A stretch of 64,000 nucleotides of DNA from Lachnospiraceae bacterium (lineage in GTDB: Bacteria; Bacillota; Clostridia; Lachnospirales; Lachnospiraceae), in NCBI GenBank assembly GCA_910575075.1, contig CAJTCY010000014.1, positions 1 through 64,000 on the forward strand. The letters are read 5' to 3'. The position numbers and the translations under genes were made by a program. Positions within the stretch are counted from its first letter, which is position 1; each line of letters begins with the position of its first letter. Positions 44,401 to 51,443 of the stretch are shown here, piece by piece. The notes beneath the pieces were generated by a model. The model did no database searches. It was given only the letters and a program-made list of their open reading frames with translations, and was not told the origin of the DNA.

Positions 44401-44623
44401 TTCCAACAGATTCCAATTTTACAACAGAATCTCCCTTTACCAGATTACCGTCGGTAAGACTATAGCCCTCAAAATCATAATTTGCCAGCGCCGTATCAAG
44501 AATAGAACCATCTCTTTCCATTCCTTCTGCCCTCACCTCGGCTGCTGTTGGTGACGGCAACATCGATAATGTCATTGCTAATGACATTCCTGCTGCCAGA
44601 CACCGTTTCCAAAATCGCCTCAT
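38444..44623 (-). CDS. Giant secreted GH43-type glycosidase with LamG, BIG2 and FIVAR modules
   Basis: A 2059-aa exported protein. Order: signal peptide (about 1-33); LamG-like domain (about 45-290); BIG2 and a second Ig-like domain (about 295-475); a second LamG (about 485-735); BIG2 (about 740-810); a beta domain (about 812-950); GH43 catalytic domain (about 1090-1450) with FVEGMADPCIYWDE (Asp), SVENDPFSLSFCLDMTYF (Asp) and YCVNEGATVV (Glu), the expected GH43 triad; BIG2 pair (about 1465-1620); three FIVAR-type helical repeats (about 1640-1870, each with A-A-Q-E-I-L-x-x-x-x-A-T-S-A-Q-I-K); and C-terminal lysine-rich BIG2 domains. GH43 enzymes cut arabinan, xylan or galactan side chains; FIVAR and BIG2 modules attach to wall or glycans. 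GGAGG precedes 44623. No LPxTG. No transporter or regulator for sugars is adjacent. Confidence 0.88.
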   Translation of the reverse strand: MRRFWKRCLAAGMSLAMTLSMLPSPTAAEVRAEGMERDGSILDTALANYDFEGYSLTDGNLVKGDSVVKLESVGTGKAPELVEDDDRGMVLSTTFLNSGLANKGTAVFDNPFEGQALEQGLTLNFWTKTTSYNENSCLISIETAPKNGEAMSSAFDITQGWLRWNTTSQGGAQRYLDAKITNLGLNTTAAWKMVTVTVTKNAFKFYADAQEITLTNLGAGVDTYKTDFEEMMKDLIGTGAGVGAADPETGKKTKIRLGGTFVSHWPSAASLMDDVSFYGKALTAEEVTALYNETKSPALAAVAVDGENMVEVGKTTNLSTILRPKNVALADNTVTWASADSQILTVDNAGVATGVKEGKTTVTATVAGITSVPFEIEVIDSDKAAFNQLLKNFDLQEKIVTEDFELDSSIGENTSVEWSSSNPSAITIEKTENTITAKVTPADDKNQVVRLTAEITYTGTKTLTETKTFDVAVRRNLTVSNTAIVTYDFAQYSANSDGNLANGETVVTLEKVGNGKKPELVQDDDRGQVLSLTEQEYKNRGFALLPSNPFANKAVENGFTLNFWTKTTGTSGGGKCLIDFEVAPAADKRAGTFAVNQQMTYWNTTDQNSKFTDFNIGNNLPKEKGWRMVTMTVTDKGLAFYFDGVKTEHSISGSPDYEQIIKDLAGTSGICDDPAKTNVRLGASLATYWSCAGALMDEVSFYGKALSAKEIATLFEETTHRIVGLESVAVTGKNTVDEDSVIQLSVALTPEDTTVDKAVTWKSADETVVSIDQNGKVKGLKPGKTTVTATVAGIQSEPFEITVNDIGLVKTLESGKYYLTVYSTQKPFYASAGNLAQETRSVYMAVSNDGKNFQVLNNGGGVIFSSNTNGSLQITAPRVYKDAENDNKFTVVAQDANASKGFHVFTSEDGIAYYDDTIVESKELTVHPLKKSSFKLLLNEENILDSDETITLGNALELTEAEYNHFIYKLGRVTNTGLEELEELKVKPTDNITEAVLQDMYPSVNATYSDNSIQNFKIDWTGALNNVDLTQEGEKTVTGKVLQKRYLNNLKELNGSALPEDDPENVGTDFPDNYDPETGKVYYDATKFVEGMADPCIYWDETTQTYYMTGSYFPEDGDAMEGETTEQYDRVVLRKGKTLEDLQKRENQVTIWKVGNQGFMDNGNEVASGYRYIWAPEIHRVGDYWVVYFTESHDANNLFNIYSHVLVLDGTKDPYETALKTSDQESEWKDYKMMRSSSVENDPFSLSFCLDMTYFKDEKNGKSYVIWAGKPTEAFQGGNTDLFIATVDETQPWIITSEAVRLTKADYGWERVRYCVNEGATVVQKNGKIFMCYSASGTGSEYAIGMLSAEQGADLLDKNNWTKNPYPLLTSRDVNGEEGPGHNSFTVDEDGNVIFVYHARPTSHNSQRCGWNGTNSSYNAEPLNDPCRHARLKRVHWAADGTPVLRMTYEDELIDEYATVSLTINVGEGGSQISVPVESVSFNKTALQMQVGDTDTLTATVLPANATHKELEWVSSNSNVVTVNNGELKALMPGTATITAKTSNGKKAECQVTVTGIAVTSVTLNKQELVLEINGTETLQATVKPDNATDKSITWTSSDDEVASVSNGVVTGKKAGTATIKAAAVGGKYAQCQVTVKGAGGGDETVKEELETAIGTANEKIEGTKEEDYPEGVWQALKDAIEKAEQAAASGDADLMEEAKSELETALKNFKTIAEIEAEEEEAAKAEEENILKDVIDTKKPQKEEAEYPADRWAAYQSALTAAQEILNNPDATSAQIKEAREALEEAFNQLKTNAEIEAEKEEAAKAEASASLNTVINTKKPQGTQADYTPESWTAYQNALKAAQEILKDANATSAQIKAAQAALETAFGKLTKKAAVDKKVTSVKFAAKTYSIAAGKKIDLKKVVTVLPKDAKNKTLTWSIAKKYSKYATVKNGVVTTKKKGAGKTVTVTAQAADGSGKKATVKIKIMKNAVTKITVKKKSLTVKAGKKISIKAVVKTNGKKVNKKLEYTSSNEKFATVNSKGVVSAKKAGVKKTVTITVKSTDGTNKSVKVKVKIKK

Positions 44624-44865
44624 ATGAATCCCTCCTTTTTATTATGTAAAATCTGCATAGTATTTCTGCCATATCTTTCCTTATTATTAAGAAATATTTA
44701 CAAAGGATGCAGAAGCTATATCAATATTTTACAAAATATTATTATAAAAATCAACCAAATTTTTTATTGATTTAAATATATATTTTATTACTATTTTTTA
44801 TAATTAAATGGAGAAATTCTTTTTAATTAAAATTTAGATAATTTTGACAAGATCTTTCCTATAAA

Positions 44866-44902
44866 ATAAAAAAAGAACTGCACACTAATTCTTAGTACGC
44901 AG
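44866..44902 (-). terminator. Terminator of the parA-parB-DUF4446 operon
   Basis: On the minus strand CTGCGTACTAA pairs with TTAGTGTGCAG (two wobbles, 3-nt loop), followed by TTCTTTTTTTATTTT. The upstream 44624-44865 is AT-rich and shows no gene. Confidence 0.75.
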
Positions 44903-44916
44903 CCCCAATAATAAAA

Positions 44917-45447
44917 TTATTCATCTTCTTCTTTCTTTTTATCAGTTCCCATAGCCATTCCCAGAGCTTCTTTTTCCTCTTCAGCCAAAACAATAATAGA
45001 ATTTCCATTGACAATTTCTTTGATATAAGTATAACATCCTTCTCTGCTATGCATGGCATTAATTATAAATCCATCATTCTTCTGATCCAGCAGAGCAAGA
45101 GAAAAACTTAATTTTCCTCCCATCTCATGAAAGGCGTCATATTTTACCATTCCTACTTTCTGGAAAGTATTTTTTAAAGCATCAGATATCACCTGGATAT
45201 TTTCTCTGTTCTTCTTTTCATTTTCCAAAAGATCTTCTACTTGCTGAATTCTTGTTATTAAAGTATCTTCTAATGATTCTGCGTTTTTTCCAATCATAAA
45301 TGCATCATACTTTTTCCGAATTTTTCTAGTCTTTCCCATATTAACCAAGAGCATAATAAATAAAATTAGCATAATCCCTGCCATAACAGCAATGGTCAAA
45401 AGAAAATCATCTACTGTAAAATATAAACCTATTAAATCTGATTTCAT
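44917..45447 (-). CDS. DUF4446 family membrane protein
   Basis: A 176-aa protein with one N-terminal membrane helix (LLTIAVMAGIMLILFIMLLV), a coiled-coil stretch (about 50-100), and the DUF4446 core KYDAFHEMGGKLSFSLALLD with GFIINAMHSREGCYTYIKEI. The family regularly sits downstream of parB in Clostridia, as here (30 bases), suggesting a link to chromosome segregation or origin anchoring; no function is established. Confidence 0.85.
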   Translation of the reverse strand: MKSDLIGLYFTVDDFLLTIAVMAGIMLILFIMLLVNMGKTRKIRKKYDAFMIGKNAESLEDTLITRIQQVEDLLENEKKNRENIQVISDALKNTFQKVGMVKYDAFHEMGGKLSFSLALLDQKNDGFIINAMHSREGCYTYIKEIVNGNSIIVLAEEEKEALGMAMGTDKKKEEDE

Positions 45448-45477
45448 TGCTTCCCTCCATTTTAAAAAACGTATGTT

Positions 45478-46383
45478 TTAGTTTTCTATCTGATGAATTG
45501 ATTGAAATAATTCTATGATTCTTTCTAATTCTTCTGAAGAATAGTATTCAATTTCAATTTTTCCTCTATCCTTATCTTTCTGATTTATCAATACTTTAGT
45601 TCCCATAATACTTTTTAATTTTTCTTCCATATCCTCATAAAATACTGACATCTTATGATCATCCTGCTTTTTGGAAACTTCTGATTTTTGTTTCTGCAAT
45701 TTTTTTATAAGTTTCTCTGTTTCTCTTACGCTCAATTTTTCATCAAAAATCTGTTGTGCTAAATTATACTGTTTTTCCTGATCTGCAATAGCAAGAAGTG
45801 CCCGGGCATGTCCTGTTGATATAAGATCATCAATCACCATTTGCTGTACTCTGTCATCCAGTTTTAATAATCTCATAGAATTTGTCACTGCTGTTCTCGA
45901 CTTTGAAACACGCTCAGCCAGCTCGTCCTGTTTTAATTGAAATTCATTCAATAACCTCTTATATGCCAGTGCTTCTTCAATTGGATTTAAATTCTCTCTT
46001 TGTATATTCTCAATCAAAGAAATTTCAACCATTTCCTGATCAGTAAGTTTCTTAATAATTACAGGAATTTCTTTTAGACCTGCAAGTTTTGCTGCTCTCC
46101 ATCTTCGCTCTCCTGCAATAATTTCATAATAATCTTTTTTATCCTGTACCAGCAAAGGTTGTAATATACCATACTGCTTCAGTGATTCTGACAATTCTAA
46201 TAAAGCATCTTCATCAAAATTTTTTCTTGGCTGTTCTTTATTAGGCTCTACCTTTCCTATTTTTACATATACAACATCTTTTCCTATTTCCGGTTTCTTT
46301 TTCCCTTCCGTATTAGCTGAACTACCAATTTTATCAGGTAGCATTATATCTAATCCTTTTCCCAGTCCCCGTGCTGCCGCCAT
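45478..46383 (-). CDS. parB: Chromosome-partitioning protein ParB (Spo0J)
   Basis: A 301-aa CTPase/DNA-binding protein that loads at parS and spreads. The N-terminal ParB/Srx domain has EPNKEQPRKNFDEDALLELS and the CTP-binding IIAGERRWRAAKLAGL and ENIQRENLNPIEEA; an HTH follows (LAERVSKSRTAVTNSMRLLK), then a C-terminal dimerisation domain. Three bases separate it from parA. Two parS sites lie upstream of parA. Confidence 0.95.
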   Translation of the reverse strand: MAAARGLGKGLDIMLPDKIGSSANTEGKKKPEIGKDVVYVKIGKVEPNKEQPRKNFDEDALLELSESLKQYGILQPLLVQDKKDYYEIIAGERRWRAAKLAGLKEIPVIIKKLTDQEMVEISLIENIQRENLNPIEEALAYKRLLNEFQLKQDELAERVSKSRTAVTNSMRLLKLDDRVQQMVIDDLISTGHARALLAIADQEKQYNLAQQIFDEKLSVRETEKLIKKLQKQKSEVSKKQDDHKMSVFYEDMEEKLKSIMGTKVLINQKDKDRGKIEIEYYSSEELERIIELFQSIHQIEN

Positions 46384-46386
46384 CTA

Positions 46387-47154
46387 TTATATATCCTCTC
46401 TTTCTATTACTTCTTTTGCCAATAAACGATAACTTTCTGCGCCCGCTGATTTTCCATCATAGAGATTGATTGGAAGACCATAACTGGGAGCTTCTGCTAA
46501 TCTAATATTTCTTGGAATAATAGTTTTATATATTTTAGTATCTAAATTACTTTTAACATTCTCTACTACCTGTAAAGATAAATTTGTTCTGGCATCATAC
46601 ATAGTAAATACTACCCCTTCCATTTGAAGGTTCGGATTTAATCTGTTCTGTACTAAATTAATAGTATGTACTAATTGACTTAATCCTTCTAATGCATAAT
46701 ACTCACATTGAATTGGAACCAGTATGGTATCTGCTGTTGTCATAGCATTGATTGTCAGCATGTTCAAAGAAGGCGGACAGTCAATTACTACAAAATCAAA
46801 ATCATCTCTAATATAATCTACTTCATTTTTTAATATATATTCTTTTTCATTTATATCCAGCAATTCAATTTCTGCTCCAGCAAGGTTTATATCCGATGGA
46901 ATCAAATATAAATTATCAACTTTTGTATTGCGTGTACTTTCTCGAATAGTACACTGTCCAATCATAAGTTCATACACTGTATTTTCTAGTTCTTCTTTTT
47001 CAACTCCTAAACCACTTGTTGTATTTCCCTGAGGATCTAAATCAATTGTTAATACTTTTTTTCCGGTTTCTGCAAGACATGCTGATAAATTAATTGCTGT
47101 AGTAGTCTTTCCTACACCGCCTTTCTGATTAGCGATTGCGATTATTCTTCCCAT
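46387..47154 (-). CDS. parA: Chromosome-partitioning ATPase ParA (Soj)
   Basis: A 255-aa deviant-Walker ATPase: ANQKGGVGKTTTAINLSACL, LTIDLDPQGNTTSGLG, FVVIDCPPSLNMLTINAM. It works with ParB in segregation and, in Bacillus, regulates DnaA. First gene of the par operon, with parS sites within 550 bases upstream. Confidence 0.95.
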   Translation of the reverse strand: MGRIIAIANQKGGVGKTTTAINLSACLAETGKKVLTIDLDPQGNTTSGLGVEKEELENTVYELMIGQCTIRESTRNTKVDNLYLIPSDINLAGAEIELLDINEKEYILKNEVDYIRDDFDFVVIDCPPSLNMLTINAMTTADTILVPIQCEYYALEGLSQLVHTINLVQNRLNPNLQMEGVVFTMYDARTNLSLQVVENVKSNLDTKIYKTIIPRNIRLAEAPSYGLPINLYDGKSAGAESYRLLAKEVIEREDI

Positions 47155-47360
47155 GTATATTTACCTCCAATAATGCATTTTTCTGCATGTTCATCTATGG
47201 ATATGTTTCTAATCTTTTTTGTTGACCTTATTATTATAACACTTTTTAATTCTAAATACTACCGTTATCTTTCCTGAGTTCTTTATTTTATAATTCTAAT
47301 ATTCCAAAAACCTTCAGAATATTTTGTTTTTTGATTACTTTATATGTAACACTATATAAA

Positions 47361-47376
47361 TGTTTCACGTGAAACA
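47361..47376. promoter_or_regulatory. parS site 1
   Basis: TGTTTCACGTGAAACA, the exact 16-bp Spo0J/ParB-binding palindrome, within a longer palindrome 47359-47380. Confidence 0.95.
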
Positions 47377-47501
47377 TTTTTTAAATAACTTGACTTTATA
47401 TGCAAAATAAACTTTCATTCTGCAAGATATATTTTCAACGGCGTAGGGGTAACTATTATCATAAGGAGGGGCACGTTTGCAAAAAGATACATTATAATGT
47501 A

Positions 47502-47615
47502 CGTCTTAAAAAACTAACATAGCAGATGTAAAATTAGGGAAATAATAAAGTCGAAAATAATTTATAGACGTTACACTAGCTTGAATTTCCATCTGCTATG
47601 TTAGTTTTCAAGACG
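47502..47615. repeat. 114-bp element with 26-bp inverted repeats
   Basis: The left arm (47502-47528) and right arm (47590-47615) are complementary except for a local AA/C difference; both contain ACTAACATAGCAGATG or its complement. The interior is 61 bases. No coding frame. It could be a MITE-like insertion or a large hairpin RNA; it lies between the two parS sites. A ribosome-site-like AAGGAGGGG with TTG and a six-codon frame sits just before it (47463-47495). Confidence 0.6.
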
Positions 47616-47667
47616 CAATGATGAGAAACAGATAGTTTACAAGCATATTGTTATAATATTTAAGGAA

Positions 47668-47683
47668 TGTTTCACGTGAAACA
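47668..47683. promoter_or_regulatory. parS site 2
   Basis: TGTTTCACGTGAAACA, a second exact ParB site, extended to a 28-bp palindrome AAGGAATG...CATTCCTT (47662-47689) followed by GTTTTTAAG, so it may double as a terminator-like hairpin. Confidence 0.95.
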
Positions 47684-47786
47684 TTCCTTGTTTTTAAGAA
47701 ATATAATCTATAATCTTACAATATTATTCTTGAAGCGGCATAGATAAATATATTATTTTTAACTCACTTCTATATCTATATAATAA

Positions 47787-48431
47787 TTAAAATATATTAA
47801 CTAAATTATTTTTAATTGCAAATACAGCTGCTTGTGTCCTATCTGTTACATCTATTTTTCTAAAAATATTAGAGACATGGTTTTTAACTGTTCTCTCTGA
47901 TATATTCAATTTTTCTCCTATCTCTTTATTATATAAACCAATAGATAATAGTTTTAAAATTTCCAACTCTCTTTTTGTTAATTTCTCAATTTTTATTTCA
48001 TCTTTATCTCTTTCCAAAATTCTGGATTTTAGTAACGGAATTAAACTTGGCTGTATATAAGTTTCACCATCTATCACTTGAAAAATAGCTTTTCTTAATT
48101 CTGATGATTCAGAATCTTTTATCATGTACCCATCTATTCCAATATTAACAGCTTTAATTAAATATTCTATTTCATTATGAACAGTAAGTATAATAACCTT
48201 TACTTCAATTTTCTTCTCCTTTATTTTTTGCAAAACCTCCAAACCATTCATTTTTGGCATATCAATATCCAATAATACGACCTGAGGAACTACTTTTTCT
48301 AAAAAATCCAGACATTCCAAACCATCATTTGCTTCTCCAATTACTTCTATATCACCATCAAACTCCAGTAATTTTTTTAATCCTTCTCTCACCATAGAAT
48401 GGTTGTCTACAATCATAACTTTTGCTTTCAA
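47787..48431 (-). CDS. NarL/DegU-type response regulator
   Basis: A 214-aa regulator: receiver (about 4-118; phospho-Asp in VVLLDIDMPKMNGLEVLQ) and a LuxR-type HTH (about 145-210; LTKRELEILKLLSIGLYNKE, ISERTVKNHVSNIFRKI). The start is a TTG at 48431 with AGGAGG eight bases before; it immediately follows the kinase stop. By pairing with a DegS-like kinase it is DegU-like; targets are not visible here. Confidence 0.9.
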   Translation of the reverse strand: MKAKVMIVDNHSMVREGLKKLLEFDGDIEVIGEANDGLECLDFLEKVVPQVVLLDIDMPKMNGLEVLQKIKEKKIEVKVIILTVHNEIEYLIKAVNIGIDGYMIKDSESSELRKAIFQVIDGETYIQPSLIPLLKSRILERDKDEIKIEKLTKRELEILKLLSIGLYNKEIGEKLNISERTVKNHVSNIFRKIDVTDRTQAAVFAIKNNLVNIF

Positions 48432-49457
48432 CTACTTTACCTCCTTATCAATTGGTATATCCATCATAACATCTGTCCCTTCCCCTGGTTTAGAATTTAT
48501 TTCTATTTTTCCTCCTAACAAATAAACTCGTTCCTGTACCATGGAAATTCCAAACCCATAATTTTCCGATTTGTTGCAATGTAATACTTCATCTACGTCA
48601 AATCCTACTCCATCATCATTTATATTAATTTTCAATAACTTATTTTTATATTTCATTGTCACTTTTAAATTTTCTGCCTGAGCATGTTTTAATATATTAT
48701 TACACAATTCTCTTATAACCCTAAAAATCGTTAAAGAAATTGTAGAAGAAATATTTTCAGAAATCCTTTCAAGTTTATAAGAGACATTTATAACACCGTA
48801 ATTGCGAATCTTTAATAATTCTCTTTCTACTGCTTCAATCAATCCTACGTCTTCCATGGACATTGGTCGAAGATCATATATTACTTCACGTATTTCTTGT
48901 ATAATATCCCTGACTATTTTTGTCATTTCTCTTAGTTCAAGTTTACCGCGTACAGGATCAACTTCTCCTATTTTTGAACATAACTCCATTCTATGTACCA
49001 GACTGGTAAGACTTTGTACAACAGAATCATGCATATCACTTGCTATTCGCTGCCTTTCTATCTCCTGAACCTCTAAAATATTTTTCTTAAGAAAATATTC
49101 CTCATTTGTTCTCGCATTTTCATATATATAAAATTTTTCTTTATTACGTGCATTTTTTATTACATTTTCTAATTCAGAAATCTTGATCCCAAGATCAAGA
49201 ATTTCTATCTTTATTTTTCTTATATTTTCCTCTAATTCCCTTTGCTCTTGTAAAAGAGACTCTATTTTCATATGGTTTTCTTCATCCACTTTACGAGGAG
49301 AAAAAGATTCATAATTTTCATCTAAATTTTTTTCCAAAGTACTTACAAACTTAATATTATTCTTTAATAAAATTTCCTTTTTTTGATTTTCGCTTTCTAA
49401 ATTCAATTTTTTCTCATATAATTCATGATAAAGCTTTTCTAAATATTCAATAACCAT
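48432..49457 (-). CDS. DegS-like cytoplasmic sensor histidine kinase
   Basis: A 341-aa kinase without membrane helices: a long N-terminal coiled coil (about 1-125), the HisKA_3 phospho-acceptor IASDMHDSVVQSLTSLVHRM, and an ATPase domain (REVIYDLRPMSMEDVGLIEA, NDDGVGFDVDE, GFGISMVQERV). This matches DegS. Start at 49457 with AGAGG upstream; a longer frame starts at 49478 without a site. Forms an operon with the response regulator. Its place between parA and rsmG is not usual for degSU. Confidence 0.88.
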   Translation of the reverse strand: MVIEYLEKLYHELYEKKLNLESENQKKEILLKNNIKFVSTLEKNLDENYESFSPRKVDEENHMKIESLLQEQRELEENIRKIKIEILDLGIKISELENVIKNARNKEKFYIYENARTNEEYFLKKNILEVQEIERQRIASDMHDSVVQSLTSLVHRMELCSKIGEVDPVRGKLELREMTKIVRDIIQEIREVIYDLRPMSMEDVGLIEAVERELLKIRNYGVINVSYKLERISENISSTISLTIFRVIRELCNNILKHAQAENLKVTMKYKNKLLKININDDGVGFDVDEVLHCNKSENYGFGISMVQERVYLLGGKIEINSKPGEGTDVMMDIPIDKEVK

Positions 49458-49644
49458 CTTAACCTCTTTATAGAACATTTGTTCTGTATACGTCTCAATA
49501 AAAATTTTTCAATATAATTTGATAACTCTACAAATCAACAAGTTATCTGCACATTTTTATAAAATTCTGATAATTACATTTTATATCAAAATTATGAAGA
49601 TGAAAAGTCATAATTTATATTTTTTATTTTTAATCAGATTTTAT

Positions 49645-49673
49645 TTGTATATCCCGTTTAATTCGTCTATAAT
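49645..49673 (+). promoter_or_regulatory. Promoter of the alpha/beta hydrolase gene
   Basis: -35 TTGTAT (49645-49650), 17-bp spacer, -10 TATAAT (49668-49673). Confidence 0.65.
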
Positions 49674-49743
49674 AGTAATAGAAGATTCGCCTCGCTATGG
49701 CGAAAATAATATACCCCCAAATTTAAGAAGGGAGAGTGTTATA

Positions 49744-50697
49744 ATGAAAAAACATGTACGCAATTTACTGCTGCTTACGACTCTGACAGGTATCAGTATT
49801 TATGGAATTAACAAAACTATCAGTATATCTTCTTCCATGAAAAACTTGTTAAGAACTGATCGAGGAAAATTTTTTAACTGGAGATATGGTAATATTTTTT
49901 ATACCAAACAAGGAAAAGGTTCTCCTATACTTCTGATTCATGATTTAAATCCTGCCTCTTCTTCCTTTGAATGGGAAAAAGTTTCAAAACATCTTGCAAA
50001 ACATTACACTGTTTATACCTTGGACTTACTTGGCTGCGGAAGAAGTGACAAACCAAATATGACGTATAGTAATTTCCTGTATGTTCAGTTAATTACTGAC
50101 TTTATAAAAAATATTATCGGTTCAAAAACAAATATAATTGTAACCGGAGAATCTTCATCCTTTACTTTAATGGCATGCAACATGGATTCTGAATATTTTG
50201 ATAAAATAATGATTATCAATCCTTCTGATTTATCAGACCTCTGCAGAACACCAAACAAAAGAAAAAATGCACTTAAATTTTTTATTGATCTTCCTATTAT
50301 CGGGACTTTAGTATATAATCTGGTGTATTTAAAGAAAAACGTAGAAAAACTATTTTATAAAGATTACTTTTACAAAGACTACATGGTTCCAACAAAAGTT
50401 TTGGACAGTTATTATGAATCTTCTCATCTTGGAAACAGCCATGGAAAATATTTATTATCCAGTATCAAAGCGAACTACACGAATATCAATATCATACATG
50501 CATTAAGGAAAATAAATAACAGCATCTATTTAATTGTAAGCAAAGAAAAGGAAGGAAACGAAGAAATAGTAAATAGTTACATTTCCTGCAATCCTTCCAT
50601 AGAAGCTTCTTATATTTCATCCAGCAAATATCTTCCTCAATTAGAAGTACCAAATAATCTGCTGGATATCTTAAATCTATATCTTGAATCAAAATAA
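49744..50697 (+). CDS. Membrane-anchored alpha/beta hydrolase
   Basis: A 317-aa protein with an N-terminal membrane helix (NLLLLTTLTGISIYGINKTI) and an alpha/beta-hydrolase fold: SPILLIHDLNPASSSFEWEK (oxyanion region), YTLDLLGCGRSDKP, and nucleophile elbow VTGESSSFTL (G-E-S-S-S). A catalytic Asp or His is not certain; the usual C-terminal His region reads KYLPQLEVPNNL, with no His, so it may be inactive or atypical. Start at 49744 with AAGGGAGAG; the upstream frame to 49519 is spurious. It is the only plus-strand gene in this stretch and converges on rsmG. Confidence 0.8.
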   Translation: MKKHVRNLLLLTTLTGISIYGINKTISISSSMKNLLRTDRGKFFNWRYGNIFYTKQGKGSPILLIHDLNPASSSFEWEKVSKHLAKHYTVYTLDLLGCGRSDKPNMTYSNFLYVQLITDFIKNIIGSKTNIIVTGESSSFTLMACNMDSEYFDKIMIINPSDLSDLCRTPNKRKNALKFFIDLPIIGTLVYNLVYLKKNVEKLFYKDYFYKDYMVPTKVLDSYYESSHLGNSHGKYLLSSIKANYTNINIIHALRKINNSIYLIVSKEKEGNEEIVNSYISCNPSIEASYISSSKYLPQLEVPNNLLDILNLYLESK

Positions 50698-50700
50698 TAT

Positions 50701-51423
50701 TTATTGAATTGGATTTTTTGCGGGCGTACCTGCTTTTCTCGGATAAGCATTGGGCGTCCGCTGCTTTTTTCTTATTTTTATAAAAGATCTTGAAAAATCT
50801 GTTCCAGTAAGAATAAATTTATCGACATCCACAATTTCTCCTCCTAATAAATGTACTGCCTTCTCCGCCTGTTTTATTTCTTCCTCAATTTCACCAGATT
50901 TATAAGAAATAAACATTCCTCCCTGTTTAACAAAAGGAATGCAATATTCACTCAAAGAAGAAAGATTTGCCACAGCGCGGGAAAGGCAAAAATCGAATTG
51001 TTCACGATATTCTTTCTTTCTTGCCATTTCCTCTGCTCTTCCATGAACAGCCTTAATCTTATCAAGATTTAATTCTGAAATCACTTCTTGTAAAAATACA
51101 ATTCGCTTATTTAATGAATCCATTAAAACTAATTCCAGTTCAGGAAATGCAATTTTCAAAGGAATACCTGGGAATCCTGCACCTGTTCCCAAGTCTAATA
51201 CTTTAAATTTCTGATTTAAATCAGCACTTCCTGCCAAGCTCAGTGAATCAAGAAAATGCTTCTCCACAACATCCTGAAATTCTGTGATTGCAGTAAGATT
51301 CATAACCTTATTTTTCTCAATTAACATTTCATAAAAAGTTAAAAATTTTTTTAATTTATTTTCTGATAGCTGAATATTTAATTTTTCCAATCCATATTGA
51401 AATTTATCCAATTGATATTCCAT
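50701..51423 (-). CDS. rsmG: 16S rRNA (guanine527-N7)-methyltransferase
   Basis: A 240-aa RsmG (GidB): KNKVMNLTAITEFQDVVEKH, SAM motif VLDLGTGAGFPGIPLKIAFP and FDFCLSRAVANLSSLSEYCI. It methylates 16S rRNA G527. It follows mnmG in the conserved origin cluster (20-base gap). The C-terminal 16 residues (NAYPRKAGTPAKNPIQ) are the usual Firmicutes tail. Confidence 0.96.
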   Translation of the reverse strand: MEYQLDKFQYGLEKLNIQLSENKLKKFLTFYEMLIEKNKVMNLTAITEFQDVVEKHFLDSLSLAGSADLNQKFKVLDLGTGAGFPGIPLKIAFPELELVLMDSLNKRIVFLQEVISELNLDKIKAVHGRAEEMARKKEYREQFDFCLSRAVANLSSLSEYCIPFVKQGGMFISYKSGEIEEEIKQAEKAVHLLGGEIVDVDKFILTGTDFSRSFIKIRKKQRTPNAYPRKAGTPAKNPIQ

Positions 51424-51443
51424 ACATTTTCCTCATCAAACAG

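Noticed and set aside
49519-49743. 75-residue extension of the alpha/beta hydrolase
   Set aside because: It spans the promoter (49645-49673), and a ribosome site supports the ATG at 49744.
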